From NCBI RefSeq assembly GCF_002204185.1, contig NZ_MXPU01000004.1, positions 344,371 through 408,370 on the forward strand: DNA of 64,000 bases, given 5' to 3'. Positions 8,510 through 16,925 of the stretch are shown in pieces. Position 1 is the first letter of the stretch. The number at the start of each line of letters is the position of its first letter. The stretch comes from Rhizobium esperanzae. GTDB lineage: Bacteria; Pseudomonadota; Alphaproteobacteria; Rhizobiales; Rhizobiaceae. The notes below the pieces were generated by a model that did not search any database, was not told where the DNA came from, and saw only the letters and a list, made by a program, of their open reading frames with translations. The position numbers were made by a program, and so were the translations under genes.

Positions 8510-8875
8510 ATGTCGCGACTGACCCGCATCCTTTTCTTTACTGCGATTGCCACGATTGCCGTCGCCGGCGAGGCCCTCGCTCACGCCCATCTCAAGAGCT
8601 CCGTCCCGGCAGACAAGGCATCCATCGCATCCCCGGGTGAACTCGACCTCAGCTTCAGCGAGGAAGTGAACCTGAAGTTCAGCGGCGTAAAGGTCACCGG
8701 ACCGGACAACAAGAGCGTGAAGCTCGGCGACGGTATGCTGATGGACAGCGACAAGACGCTGATGGTCCCGATCTCCGGCAAGCTGGCGGCCGGTCAATAT
8801 ACGGTGGAGTGGCATGTCCTTTCGACCGACGGGCATAAGACCAACGGCAGCTACAGCTTCACCGTGACGCCGTGA
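8510..8875 (+). CDS. copC: Periplasmic copper-binding protein CopC
   Basis: CopC/YobA-family cupredoxin-like beta-barrel of 121 aa. The signal peptide ends at EALA. The mature protein then begins HAHLKSSVPADKA, placing a histidine at or next to the N-terminus as in the CopC histidine brace. The other Cu(II) ligands are in VEWHVLSTDGHKTNGSYSF (the Asp and His of DGH). The Met-rich Cu(I) site of Pseudomonas CopC is absent apart from DGMLMDSDKTLM. The gene overlaps copD in a GTGA arrangement. Confidence 0.92.
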   Translation: MSRLTRILFFTAIATIAVAGEALAHAHLKSSVPADKASIASPGELDLSFSEEVNLKFSGVKVTGPDNKSVKLGDGMLMDSDKTLMVPISGKLAAGQYTVEWHVLSTDGHKTNGSYSFTVTP

Positions 8876-9750
8876 TCGGTCCCGAGCCGGCGCTCGTCGT
8901 CTGCCGCTTTCTCTTCGACGGCGGCGCCCTCTTCCTGTGGGGCGCCGCCGCTTATCTATGCACCTTGGTGCCGCGGGAGCTGCAATTCGAAATTTGGGCA
9001 CAGCTTGGCCTCCTTCGGCGGATCGGACTCGCCTGCGTGGTCGCGACCGCCATCGTCATGCTGCCGCTGCGCGCCGCCATCATCGGTGACGGTTGGCTGG
9101 ATGCATTAAATCTGGACACGCTGCTTGGCGTCGCTTTCGATACGACCATCGGCACGGCTTGGCTGTGTCAGGCGGCCGCGGCCATCCTGCTTCTATGCAC
9201 ATCGCTCCTTCCGCACGGCTTGAGGATCGGCGCGACAGCGTTGGCGAGCGCCTTTCTCCTCGCCAGCCTTCCGATCACCGGACATGCGGCGATGAACGGC
9301 GGCTGGCTCGGTATCCTGCACCGGGCAAACGACGTCGTGCACCTGCTTGCTGGTGGCGCCTGGGTCGGCGCGCTCTTTCCTGTCTTTTTGATCCTGCCCC
9401 GGCTAAAGGAAGCCCACACTCGCGATCAGGCGATAGCGGCGCTGATCCGCTTTTCGACGACAGGACATGTCGCGGTGGCCGTCGTCATTCTGTCCGGTAT
9501 CGCCAACATGCTGTTCATCCTCGGCGGCTTACCGTTGGACTGGACATTCGCTTATCAGCGACTGCTGACGATCAAGATCGGACTCGTCGCTGCTATGACG
9601 CTGATCGCCGTCGCCAACCGCTATGTCTTCGTGCCCCGGTTACGGCGGCGACACCAATCTCTGGTCATCGGAACCATGACGGAGATTGTCCTCGCGATCG
9701 CCATCATCGCCCTCGTCGCTTGGTTCGGCATGTTGGAACCGGCTGGATAG
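8872..9750 (+). CDS. copD: Copper resistance/uptake membrane protein CopD
   Basis: Polytopic inner-membrane protein of 292 aa with about eight hydrophobic helices and the CopD core (ITGHAAMNGG; LHRANDVVHLLAGGAWVGAL, with conserved His residues; LIRFSTTGHVAVAVVILSGI; WTFAYQRLLTIKIGLVAAM). It is the transmembrane partner of CopC in copper movement across the membrane. The start is GTG at 8872, overlapping the copC stop (GTGA), so the two are translationally coupled. Confidence 0.92.
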   Translation: MIGPEPALVVCRFLFDGGALFLWGAAAYLCTLVPRELQFEIWAQLGLLRRIGLACVVATAIVMLPLRAAIIGDGWLDALNLDTLLGVAFDTTIGTAWLCQAAAAILLLCTSLLPHGLRIGATALASAFLLASLPITGHAAMNGGWLGILHRANDVVHLLAGGAWVGALFPVFLILPRLKEAHTRDQAIAALIRFSTTGHVAVAVVILSGIANMLFILGGLPLDWTFAYQRLLTIKIGLVAAMTLIAVANRYVFVPRLRRRHQSLVIGTMTEIVLAIAIIALVAWFGMLEPAG

Positions 9751-9926
9751 CCTCCGATAGTGCACGAAGACGCGACTTCTACGGCCGGCAATCGGAGACG
9801 GTCAGAGAAGACCGGTGAGAAGCCCGATGCCAACAATTGCTGCAATTCCGCCGGAGGACTGCATGACGATGCGCCCACGTCGCTCGCTTGCCCTGCCGCA
9901 ATGCCAGCGACATGCGCGGCGCGTCC

Positions 9927-10742
9927 CTATTTCCCAGCCTGTTTCAAGTTGACAAGCGCCTTGATCGGCAAATGATCCGAAGCGGTGCGGGCGAGCGGCG
10001 TGTCATGCGCTTCCACCTCGGAGATAATCCCCTTGCGGTTGGCGATGATGCGGTCGAGGGCGAGCAGCGGCAAGCCGGCGGGAAAGCTGGGGACTGCAGG
10101 CGGCAGCTCTCCGAAGGCGGATTGGAAGGTATTGAGCGAGGAGCGGTCGCCCAGCCGCCATTCGTTGAGGTCGCCGAGCAGGATGGTCGGCATCTCGTGC
10201 CTGTTGTTGATGAGTTCGACCAGTGTGCGGGCCTGCTGGGCTCTGTTATGGCGCAGCAGGCCAAAATGCGCGGCGATGACGCGCAGCACACCGCCCTCTT
10301 CCAGCTCGATTTCGGCGACGAGCGCGCCGCGCGGCTCCAGCCCCGGCAGCTTGACCTGGTGCACGTCATGCACCAGCCCCTTCTTGAAGAGCACGACATT
10401 GCCGTGCCAGCCATGCGCCTTGGCCATGCCGGCGACCGGCACCGGGATTAGCCCCGTCTCTCGCTCGAGTCGGCCGAGATCGAGAATGCCGGTGCGCTCG
10501 CCAAAACGCGTATCGGCCTCCTGCAGTGCGATGACATCGGCGCCGATTTCATGGATCACCCGACTGGTCCGTTCAGGATCGAAGCGGCGGTCGGTGCCGA
10601 CGCATTTGTGCACATTGTAGGAGGCGATCAACGTTCCAGCGCTGCGCGGCCGTGTCTCTGTATAGGCCGGATCAAGCCGCTTTTTCCTGTTCCTGATCGA
10701 GGCGAGAATACTGGCCGGAAGATTTTCTTTTTTAGCGTGCAT
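9927..10742 (-). CDS. Endonuclease/exonuclease/phosphatase (EEP) family protein
   Basis: Cytoplasmic EEP-superfamily hydrolase of 271 aa (metal-dependent phosphodiesterase or nuclease; DNA or lipid substrate unknown). Motifs in order are the Asn-containing first strand IASYNVHKCVGTDRRFD, the metal Glu in VIALQEADTRFG, ILLGDLNEWR (catalytic D/N pair) and the terminal TASDHLPIKALV (Asp-His). The frame extends to 10856, but that part reads through the end of the upstream cls gene. The ATG at 10742 (MHAKKENLPAS) is a better start. It lies 89 bases after the cardiolipin synthase gene on the same strand; similar EEP/PLD pairs exist in other alphaproteobacteria. Confidence 0.85.
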   Translation of the reverse strand: MHAKKENLPASILASIRNRKKRLDPAYTETRPRSAGTLIASYNVHKCVGTDRRFDPERTSRVIHEIGADVIALQEADTRFGERTGILDLGRLERETGLIPVPVAGMAKAHGWHGNVVLFKKGLVHDVHQVKLPGLEPRGALVAEIELEEGGVLRVIAAHFGLLRHNRAQQARTLVELINNRHEMPTILLGDLNEWRLGDRSSLNTFQSAFGELPPAVPSFPAGLPLLALDRIIANRKGIISEVEAHDTPLARTASDHLPIKALVNLKQAGK

Positions 10743-10831
10743 CGGAGGGCGCACTTGTTTCGTTGATCGAAAGGCTCTCTCTCGCCAGTATAGGCAGGCA
10801 GGCTGAACTTGCCATGTCCGGGCACAAAAAA

Positions 10832-12331
10832 TCAAAGATAGGGCGAACCCAACCACAGCATCTTTTCGAGCAGCCGCACAGGAAAGGGCCGGGCGCGCAA
10901 GCCCTCAAGCGTCACCAGCGTTGCCGATTTCAGGGTTTCCTCGATGTGCTCATCGATCTCGGCGGCAAAGCCTTCATTCAGCACTTCGAGATCGACCTCG
11001 AAGTTCAGCCTGAGCGAGCGTGGATCGAGATTGGAAGAGCCGACATAGGCCCAGGTGCCGTCGATCGTCAAAAGCTTCGAATGGCTGAAGCTGCCGGTCG
11101 AGCGCCAGATGCGGCAATAGTTTTTGAGGATCTGATCGAATTGCGCCGTCATCGCCCGGTCGACCAGCATGAGATTGTTGAGAGCCGGCACGACGATATC
11201 GACTTCGACGCCGCGTCGCGCCGCCGTCACCAGGGCGCTGATGAGTTCGCGGTCCGGCAGGAAATAGGGCGACATGATGCGGATCGATTGACGCGCAACG
11301 GAAAAGGCACCCATCAGCATCTTATGGTTGGTTTCGACGCTGCGGTCCGGCCCTGAGGCGACGATGCGCATCAGGATGGGGTCGCCGGGGCTGCGCTGCG
11401 GCGGCTCGATGCGCCAGGCCTCGTCGTTCAACAGTTCGTCGGTGGTGAACCGCCAGTCTTCGGCGGCAAGATCGAAGAGGTCGGCGACGACGGGGCCGGT
11501 GACGCTGAAATGCGTATCACGGGCAAAGGTCTCGCCCGTCGCCTCCTCGCTGAAACCCGCCCTGATATTCATGCCGCCAGTCAGCGCAATGCGTCCGTCG
11601 ACGATCAGGATCTTGCGGTGGGTGCGCAGATTGGCATAGGGCAGCCGCAAACCCATGATGACGTTGCCGTTGAAGACGGCGACGGTGACGCCGCCCTCCT
11701 TGAGATGGCCGAGAATGCTCGGCACCGAATAACGCGCGCCGACGGCATCGATCAGCACCCGGACCGTCACACCCCGCTTCACCGCGGCAATCAGCGCATC
11801 GGCGATGCGCAGGCCGATGACATCACGGTCGAAGATGTAGGTTTCGAGCAGGATGCTGCGCCTCGCTTCATCGATGGCTGATTTCATCGCGGCATAAGCC
11901 TCGTCGCCGGTCTCCAGCATGTCGATCGTATTGCCTGACGTCAGCGGGTTGCGCGTCACGCGATCGCCAAGCGTCTGCAGCGCCGCAAAGCGGCGGCCGA
12001 ACTGGCTGATCACGGTCTCGGCGTCGGCGTCGAACGTCTCCAGCTCGTCGGTCCCGGGAGCGAGCAGCAGGGCGTCGCGGCGAATGCTCAGCGATTTGCG
12101 GCGGATGCGATTGATGCCGGCAATCGCATAAAGCAGCGCACCGACGATCGGCGAGAGGATGATGACGCCAACCCAGCCGATTGCCGCGCGCACCTCCTCC
12201 TTGGTCATGGCGGCATGGATCGCCGCCGCGGCTCCCATGGCGATCGAAACGACAAAGAGGATATGCGGCCAGTAGGTCGACAGGAGATAGAACATCGCTG
12301 GCCAATATAGCCACGAAACGGCCGCGTTCAA
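10832..12331 (-). CDS. cls: Cardiolipin synthase (two PLD domains)
   Basis: Membrane-bound phospholipase-D superfamily enzyme of 499 aa that condenses phosphatidylglycerol to cardiolipin. Two N-terminal helices (LLSTYWPHILFVVSIAMGAA; AIGWVGVIILSPIVGALLYA) precede two HKD motifs: NLRTHRKILIVDGRIALTGG and FSHSKLLTIDGTWAYVGSSN. Length and order match bacterial ClsA-type enzymes. The ATG at 12331 is the upstream-most start; an ATG 12 codons later (MFYLLSTYW) would also keep the first helix. Confidence 0.9.
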   Translation of the reverse strand: MNAAVSWLYWPAMFYLLSTYWPHILFVVSIAMGAAAAIHAAMTKEEVRAAIGWVGVIILSPIVGALLYAIAGINRIRRKSLSIRRDALLLAPGTDELETFDADAETVISQFGRRFAALQTLGDRVTRNPLTSGNTIDMLETGDEAYAAMKSAIDEARRSILLETYIFDRDVIGLRIADALIAAVKRGVTVRVLIDAVGARYSVPSILGHLKEGGVTVAVFNGNVIMGLRLPYANLRTHRKILIVDGRIALTGGMNIRAGFSEEATGETFARDTHFSVTGPVVADLFDLAAEDWRFTTDELLNDEAWRIEPPQRSPGDPILMRIVASGPDRSVETNHKMLMGAFSVARQSIRIMSPYFLPDRELISALVTAARRGVEVDIVVPALNNLMLVDRAMTAQFDQILKNYCRIWRSTGSFSHSKLLTIDGTWAYVGSSNLDPRSLRLNFEVDLEVLNEGFAAEIDEHIEETLKSATLVTLEGLRARPFPVRLLEKMLWLGSPYL

Positions 12332-12457
12332 TTATGCAGCCGCTCCCCCATGGCGCGAAATTTCTCCTCGGGATTGTTTTGCCGGGAGTGGTCCGTTCGA
12401 TCGCGGGAACAATCCCGGTTGAGATCGATTCCTTTTCAGAAGATGAGGATCGCCATC

Positions 12458-13099
12458 ATGAACATCGCCGCAAGCGTCGGTCCTGCCTTGGCGCTCGAAG
12501 TCGCGGATGCAGACAGCATTGCCGAACTCCGGCATCAGGCCGAGGACTGCACCCGCTGTGACCTCTATCGGAATGCGACGCAAATCGTCTTCGGTGAAGG
12601 TCCGGGAAGGGCCGAGATCGTCCTTGTCGGTGAGCAGCCGGGTGACCGGGAGGATATCACCGGCAGGCCCTTTGTCGGCCCGGCAGGCCATCTGCTCGAC
12701 CTCTGTCTCGATGAGGCCGGCCTGGACCGTCAACGCTGCTACGTCACCAATGCCGTCAAGCACTTCAAGTTTACTCCGCGCGGCAAACGACGCCTGCATG
12801 CGAAACCCAATGCCGGCGAGATAAGGCGTTGTGCCTGGTGGCTCGGCGCGGAGCTCAACATACTGCAACCGAAACTCGTGGTGGCGATGGGCGCAAGCGC
12901 TCTCTATGCGCTGCTGGGGCCGAAGGCAAAACTGACGCCCGAGCGCGGTCACATCCTGCAGCCTGCAAATCATCCGCCGGTTCTGGTGACCATCCACCCC
13001 TCCTATCTCCTGAGAATCCGCGATGAGGCCGAGCAGGACAGGCAGCGCCAGGCATTCGTGTCAGATCTGCACAGCGCGGCGGAATTTCAGTCTCGGTGA
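12458..13099 (+). CDS. UdgX-type uracil-DNA glycosylase
   Basis: Family-4-like uracil-DNA glycosylase of 213 aa. It has cysteines for an Fe-S cluster near the N-terminus (CTRCDLYRNATQ), motif A GEQPGDREDITGRPFVGPAG and motif B near the C-terminus (VTIHPSYLLRIRD). It also carries the loop KHFKFTPRGKRRLHAKPNAG, with His about residue 114. The extra KRRxH loop is diagnostic of UdgX, which binds uracil-DNA and forms a covalent adduct through this His instead of turning over. The ATG at 12458 is chosen because GAGGAT lies 8 bases upstream. Confidence 0.88.
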   Translation: MNIAASVGPALALEVADADSIAELRHQAEDCTRCDLYRNATQIVFGEGPGRAEIVLVGEQPGDREDITGRPFVGPAGHLLDLCLDEAGLDRQRCYVTNAVKHFKFTPRGKRRLHAKPNAGEIRRCAWWLGAELNILQPKLVVAMGASALYALLGPKAKLTPERGHILQPANHPPVLVTIHPSYLLRIRDEAEQDRQRQAFVSDLHSAAEFQSR

Positions 13100-13183
13100 A
13101 TGCCGATTCTCAACCTTGATATGCTGCAACGCGAAATATTTACGGTTGCAGTTCGATTTCGCTTGAAACGGCGCTCCTCCTCT

Positions 13184-13208
13184 GGAACCATCCCGGCAGT
13201 ATCGCGTT
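13184..13208 (+). promoter_or_regulatory. EcfG/RpoE4-type general stress promoter (perfect GGAAC-N16-CGTT)
   Basis: GGAAC at 13184-13188 and CGTT at 13205-13208 with a 16-base spacer. This is the consensus of the alphaproteobacterial general stress sigma factor. The DUF2934 start codon lies 34 bases downstream. Confidence 0.7.
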
Positions 13209-13241
13209 CGAACGACGGCATTATGTGACTGGAGATCAGCG

Positions 13242-13514
13242 ATGGCAGAAACTCGGGAAGAGTGGATCAAAAAACGTGCATACGCCCTCTGGGAAGAAGA
13301 GGGCTATCCGACGGGGCGAGATTCCGTCCATTGGGAACAGGCACGCCACGAGCGCGACGCGCTCGACGGCTCTGCTGCCTCTTCCAACGGCAAAGAGGCC
13401 AAACCCAGGGCCAAGCGCGCCGCAACGACCACGAAGGCCGCCCCAGGCGCTAAGACGAATGGCGGCGTCACGCCGGCGCCCAAGCGGACTGCAAGCCGCA
13501 AGACTGCGACCTGA
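13242..13514 (+). CDS. DUF2934 domain protein
   Basis: Small basic protein of 90 aa. Residues 1-40 match DUF2934 (EEWIKKRAYALWEEEGYPTG, then RDSVHWEQARHERD). The remainder is an Ala/Lys/Thr-rich low-complexity tail (KRAATTTKAAPGAKTNGG), as in histone-like tails. Function is unknown; the family is common in rhizobia and often stress induced. A perfect EcfG-type promoter lies just upstream and a hairpin terminator just downstream, so it is a single-gene transcription unit. Confidence 0.85.
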   Translation: MAETREEWIKKRAYALWEEEGYPTGRDSVHWEQARHERDALDGSAASSNGKEAKPRAKRAATTTKAAPGAKTNGGVTPAPKRTASRKTAT

Positions 13515-13540
13515 ATATTGAAAACCGATGACATCGTTGA

Positions 13541-13575
13541 AAGGGCGTCACCGTGGCGCCCTTCGGCCTCTCTTT
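13541..13575 (+). terminator. Rho-independent-like terminator after the DUF2934 gene
   Basis: The inverted repeat AAGGGCG / CGCCCTT (13541-13547 and 13557-13563) is followed by a pyrimidine-rich stretch ending in TCTCTTTGT. It begins 26 bases after the DUF2934 stop codon. Confidence 0.65.
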
Positions 13576-13705
13576 GTCATATGTTTGAATTAGTTGTGTT
13601 ATATGGAAGCTTGCAAGCGGGTTTTCCGCGCGGGGGCTGACAAGGGTCGGATGACGCTGCAAACTATGACGCTTCCCAAAAAATTGAGCCTTCGCCCGCA
13701 ACGCG

Positions 13706-13730
13706 GGAACAAGACCATACAAAATCTGTT
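13706..13730 (+). promoter_or_regulatory. EcfG-like promoter (GGAAC-N16-TGTT)
   Basis: GGAAC at 13706-13710 and TGTT at 13727-13730, one mismatch from the CGTT -10 element, with a 16-base spacer. It lies 24 bases before the small reading frame at 13755. Confidence 0.45.
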
Positions 13731-13754
13731 TATGGCAACACGAGGCAAGCAGCC

Positions 13755-13823
13755 ATGAACGAACGCATCAAAATGCTCTTGATCACGCCTCTTGCAACCC
13801 GCGCTTCCAACGTGGCCGTGTGA
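13755..13823 (+). CDS. Possible 22-aa leader peptide
   Basis: Short frame MNERIKMLLITPLATRASNV plus two residues, preceded by GAGG at 13742-13745 with a 9-base gap. It ends three bases before the ATG of the 59-aa membrane protein gene. The good ribosome site here, and the lack of one before the next gene, suggest coupled translation. No homologue is known to me and it may be non-functional. Confidence 0.3.
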   Translation: MNERIKMLLITPLATRASNVAV

Positions 13824-13826
13824 GCC

Positions 13827-14006
13827 ATGGAAATATCGCTCCTGCTCATTGCCGCCCTGCTTTATCTCGGTCTGGCGCTCGGCTTCGTCCTCATCGTAGA
13901 CAACCTCGTCGGTCTGGTTTTCCGTGACCCCCGAACGCCGCTGCAACTTCCTTCCTTCGACATCGGCCGCGCGCTCGCAGCGTCGCAGAAATTCTACCGG
14001 AAATAA
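13827..14006 (+). CDS. Small single-span membrane protein (59 aa)
   Basis: Read directly from the sequence. The N-terminal helix is strongly hydrophobic (ISLLLIAALLYLGLALGFVL) and is followed by a short soluble tail (FRDPRTPLQLPSFDIGRALA, ending ASQKFYRK). Codon use is the typical G/C-third rhizobial pattern. It follows the 22-aa frame by three bases and an EcfG-like promoter by about 100 bases. A similar tail (IGRAFAASQK) is encoded at about 26933-26968 in this window. Function is unknown; a small stress-induced membrane protein is a reasonable guess. Confidence 0.5.
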   Translation: MEISLLLIAALLYLGLALGFVLIVDNLVGLVFRDPRTPLQLPSFDIGRALAASQKFYRK

Positions 14007-14189
14007 CGGCACTGAGCCGCCCCCGGCATGCGCTAGAAAGGCGGATGGATAGCGTATCGCCTGAAAATCGGAATCGATTTTCGGAAGCACGATGCTTAGT
14101 TTTTCAGAGTGTTGGAACGTCCTTTCTGCCTCCGAGGGACCTACGGCACTTTAGAGGCAAGGGCTCGAAGCAGGATGAGATCGAGGACA

Positions 14190-15395
14190 ATGGGACAGGA
14201 GCGAAGCGTTCAGCCGGCGACATGGCTTTTTGCGGCGCGCTCCTTGCGAGACTTCGGCGACGGCTTCGTGGCCATCCTGTTGCCGGTCTATCTCCTTGCT
14301 CTTGGATTTTCGCCCCTGCAGGTCGGCGTCATTGCGACGGCATCCCTCTTCGGATCCGCACTTTTGACGATCATCATCGGATTTCTCGGCGGGCATCATG
14401 ATCTCCGCCGCCTGCTTTTGGCAGCCGCCGGCCTGATGGTCGCCACCGGTGTCACCATGCCCATGATCAGCGACTATGCGCTGCTGCTCGCCGTCGCCTT
14501 TGTCGGCACGATCAATCCGTCGGCAGGCAGCGTGAGCATCTTCGTGCCGCTTGAACATGCGGTCCTTGCCCGGGAGGTGACCAACGCCGATCGAACGAGA
14601 ATGTTCGCGCGCTACAGCCTGGTCGGGGCGCTCGCAAGCGCCGGCGGCGCGCTTGCTGCGGCGCTGCCTGACGTCATGACGCGGCTCGGGATGACGCAAC
14701 TGAGTTCGATCAGACTGATGTTCGTTCTCTACGCGCTCGTTGGCATTCTGGGCGGCCTTCTTTATGCCCGCATACCGCCTCGTCCGGTGACGCACGAAGA
14801 CCACAAGCCGGCGGCGCTCGGACCTTCGCGCGCCATCGTCCTGAAGCTCGCAGCCCTCTTCAGTCTCGATGCCTTCGCTGGAGGTTTTGTTGTCCAATCC
14901 TTGCTCGCGCTGTGGCTGTTCGAACGATTCGATCTTTCGCTGTCCGAAGCTGGAGTGTTTTTCTTTTGGACGGGCGTGCTGTCGGCGTTTTCGTTTCCTG
15001 TCGCCGCCCGGCTATCGAAGCAAATCGGACTCGTGAACACCATGGTGTTCACCCACATTCCATCAAGCATAGCTCTCGGCCTTGCCGCATTCGCACCCAC
15101 CTTGCCGTTGGTGCTTGCCTTGCTGCTGGTTCGGGCGGCGCTTTCGCAGATGGACGTGCCAACCCGTTCTTCCTACGTGATGGCGGTTGTCACCGAGGCG
15201 GAGCGAGCCGCTGCCGCTAGCTTCACATCGGTGCCGCGCAGCCTCGCATCGGCGGCCAGCCCTGCGCTGGCCGGTGCTCTTTTCGCCGCCTCTTATCGGG
15301 CTTGGCCGCTTGTCATCTGTGCCGGCCTAAAGATCATATACGACCTCCTGCTGTTGCTGCAGTTCCGTCACCTCAAGCCGCCTGAGGAATCCTGA
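14190..15395 (+). CDS. MFS transporter
   Basis: Major facilitator superfamily carrier of 401 aa with about twelve predicted helices. The first helix pair is FVAILLPVYLLALGFSPLQV, and a short charged loop (GGHHDLRR) occupies the usual motif-A position between helices 2 and 3. The second half contains MDVPTRSSYVMAVVTEAERA. The substrate is unknown; an efflux role is plausible. GAGG precedes the ATG at 14190; the frame extends upstream to 14109, but those residues are not membrane-like. It is convergent with the amino-acid ABC operon. Confidence 0.82.
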   Translation: MGQERSVQPATWLFAARSLRDFGDGFVAILLPVYLLALGFSPLQVGVIATASLFGSALLTIIIGFLGGHHDLRRLLLAAAGLMVATGVTMPMISDYALLLAVAFVGTINPSAGSVSIFVPLEHAVLAREVTNADRTRMFARYSLVGALASAGGALAAALPDVMTRLGMTQLSSIRLMFVLYALVGILGGLLYARIPPRPVTHEDHKPAALGPSRAIVLKLAALFSLDAFAGGFVVQSLLALWLFERFDLSLSEAGVFFFWTGVLSAFSFPVAARLSKQIGLVNTMVFTHIPSSIALGLAAFAPTLPLVLALLLVRAALSQMDVPTRSSYVMAVVTEAERAAAASFTSVPRSLASAASPALAGALFAASYRAWPLVICAGLKIIYDLLLLLQFRHLKPPEES

Positions 15396-15453
15396 GGTGC
15401 ACTGCCTACCGCGGGTGGGAAGTACATCGTCCGCTGCAGCGGCGCATGCCCCA

Positions 15454-16146
15454 TCAGGTCCGTACTCTCAGAGCTCGCTCCGTTCTGTCGGCGATCTGGG
15501 TCACGGCATAGGCGATCACCATGTAGATCACCACGGCGACCAGGAAGGCTTCGAGATAGTAGAAGTTCAGCGCCGCGGTCAGCTGCGACTGTGCGAAGAT
15601 GTCGACTACTTCGATAGCGAAGCCTAGCGACAGCGCCTTCATGATCACCATGAAGGAGTTGGCAAGATCCGGGATCGCTGCCACAATCACCTGCGGCAGC
15701 ATGACCCGGCGGAAGAGCTGGCTCTTCTTGTAGCCGAGCGAATAGGCGGCGTCCGCCTGCCCCGTATCGAACGAGTTCAGCGCGCCCTTGACCACCTCCG
15801 CCTGGAAGGCCGCGACACATGCCGTCAGGGCGACGATGAGCGTTACCCAGTTCGGCGTCGAGTGACCATTGTACTCCACGCCGACGAGCGAGGTCAGGAA
15901 CTGCAGCGTCGATGGAAGTCCATAATAGGCAAGGAAGATCACCACCACCATCGGGACCCCCTTGAACGCCACCTTGTAGGCGACGACGAGCTGGCGAAGG
16001 ACGGGGACCCGACGGTACTCGACCATGGCGAAGAGGCTGCCGATGATCGTCGAAAGCACGAAGATTGCGAGCGCCATGGCAAGCGTCAGGGGCACTGCGC
16101 CCAGGATGTCCCGGAGGTCGGGAAGAAGAACTTCGACATCGAACAT
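15454..16146 (-). CDS. Amino-acid ABC transporter permease (HisM type)
   Basis: Inner-membrane permease of 230 aa for a polar amino-acid importer. It has the N-terminal segment LTLAMALAIFVLSTIIGSLF and the EAA-type loop VKGALNSFDTGQADAAYSLG followed by LPQVIVAAIPDLANSFMVIM. This is the typical short HisM/GltK architecture. It is the last gene of the operon LysR, monooxygenase, ATPase, binding protein, permease, permease, and pairs with the permease at 16166-16873. Confidence 0.9.
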   Translation of the reverse strand: MFDVEVLLPDLRDILGAVPLTLAMALAIFVLSTIIGSLFAMVEYRRVPVLRQLVVAYKVAFKGVPMVVVIFLAYYGLPSTLQFLTSLVGVEYNGHSTPNWVTLIVALTACVAAFQAEVVKGALNSFDTGQADAAYSLGYKKSQLFRRVMLPQVIVAAIPDLANSFMVIMKALSLGFAIEVVDIFAQSQLTAALNFYYLEAFLVAVVIYMVIAYAVTQIADRTERALRVRT

Positions 16147-16165
16147 AGTGTGCTCCTTCCTTCGA

Positions 16166-16873
16166 TCAGACGCTTGCCATCAGCGCGGGCCGGGCGGGCG
16201 CAGCACTCGGAGCGAACTTCGCGGAACGAAGCTCGAAGAAACGGACGATCAGCCAGGCGGCCAGACAGAGGACCGAATAGAGCACCGCCAATACGAGGTA
16301 GGTTTCGAACTGATACTGGTTGTAGTCGCGCTCCATGACGAGGTGGGCGGTCGCCATCACGTCGGCGGCGCCGATGTACATGACCAGAGCCACATTATGG
16401 ATGAGGTAGATGATCGAGTTTCCGTAGCCCGGCAGCGCGATATGCACCGCCTGCGGCGCGACGACGCGCACCAGCTTCTGCCGGAACGTATAACCGAGGC
16501 TGTCGGCCGCGTCATGCTGTCCGCGCTCGACGGCAAGAAAGGCCGGACGCATGACTTCCGACAGATAGCCGCCGTGATAGAGGCTGAGGCCCAGCATGGC
16601 GGCGATCGTCGGCGAGACGAAGTCGTCGATGCCGAAAACGCCGACAAGCACCGGAAGACCATAAAAAGCCACGAACAGCTGCAGAACCACCGGAACGCTT
16701 CGCGCGTAGGACACGTAGAGGTCGGCCAGCTGGCTGACCACCGCAATCCTGCGCACGCGGAACGTCGTCGTCATCAAAGCCAGCACGAAGCCGGCGACCA
16801 TGGCCGTGAACGTGATCGCAAGCGTCAGCGGCAGCGCCGAGAGCAGCTCGGGGATCATGATGGATAGGTCCAC
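16166..16873 (-). CDS. Amino-acid ABC transporter permease (HisQ type)
   Basis: Second permease of the same importer, 235 aa. It starts with LPLTLAITFTAMVAGFVLAL; the family signature YARSVPVVLQLFVAFYGLPV is a variant of the usual R(G/S)xPxxxQ stretch. The EAA-type loop is AVERGQHDAADSLGYTFRQK. Only 19 bases separate it from the other permease gene. The arrangement of one binding protein, two permeases and one ATPase is complete. Confidence 0.9.
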   Translation of the reverse strand: MDLSIMIPELLSALPLTLAITFTAMVAGFVLALMTTTFRVRRIAVVSQLADLYVSYARSVPVVLQLFVAFYGLPVLVGVFGIDDFVSPTIAAMLGLSLYHGGYLSEVMRPAFLAVERGQHDAADSLGYTFRQKLVRVVAPQAVHIALPGYGNSIIYLIHNVALVMYIGAADVMATAHLVMERDYNQYQFETYLVLAVLYSVLCLAAWLIVRFFELRSAKFAPSAAPARPALMASV

Positions 16874-16925
16874 TTGGGAACACTCCTTCTGTCAGTCAGG
16901 GGCCTGGTCGCCGGCTTCGAAGCCG

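Noticed and set aside
8365..8640. 91-codon frame between Sco1 and CopC
   Set aside because: Overlaps the copC start and signal peptide in another frame; low-complexity Arg-rich tail.
9751..9926. Possible small gene after copD
   Set aside because: Only short, uneven frames; nothing beyond the end of the transcription unit.
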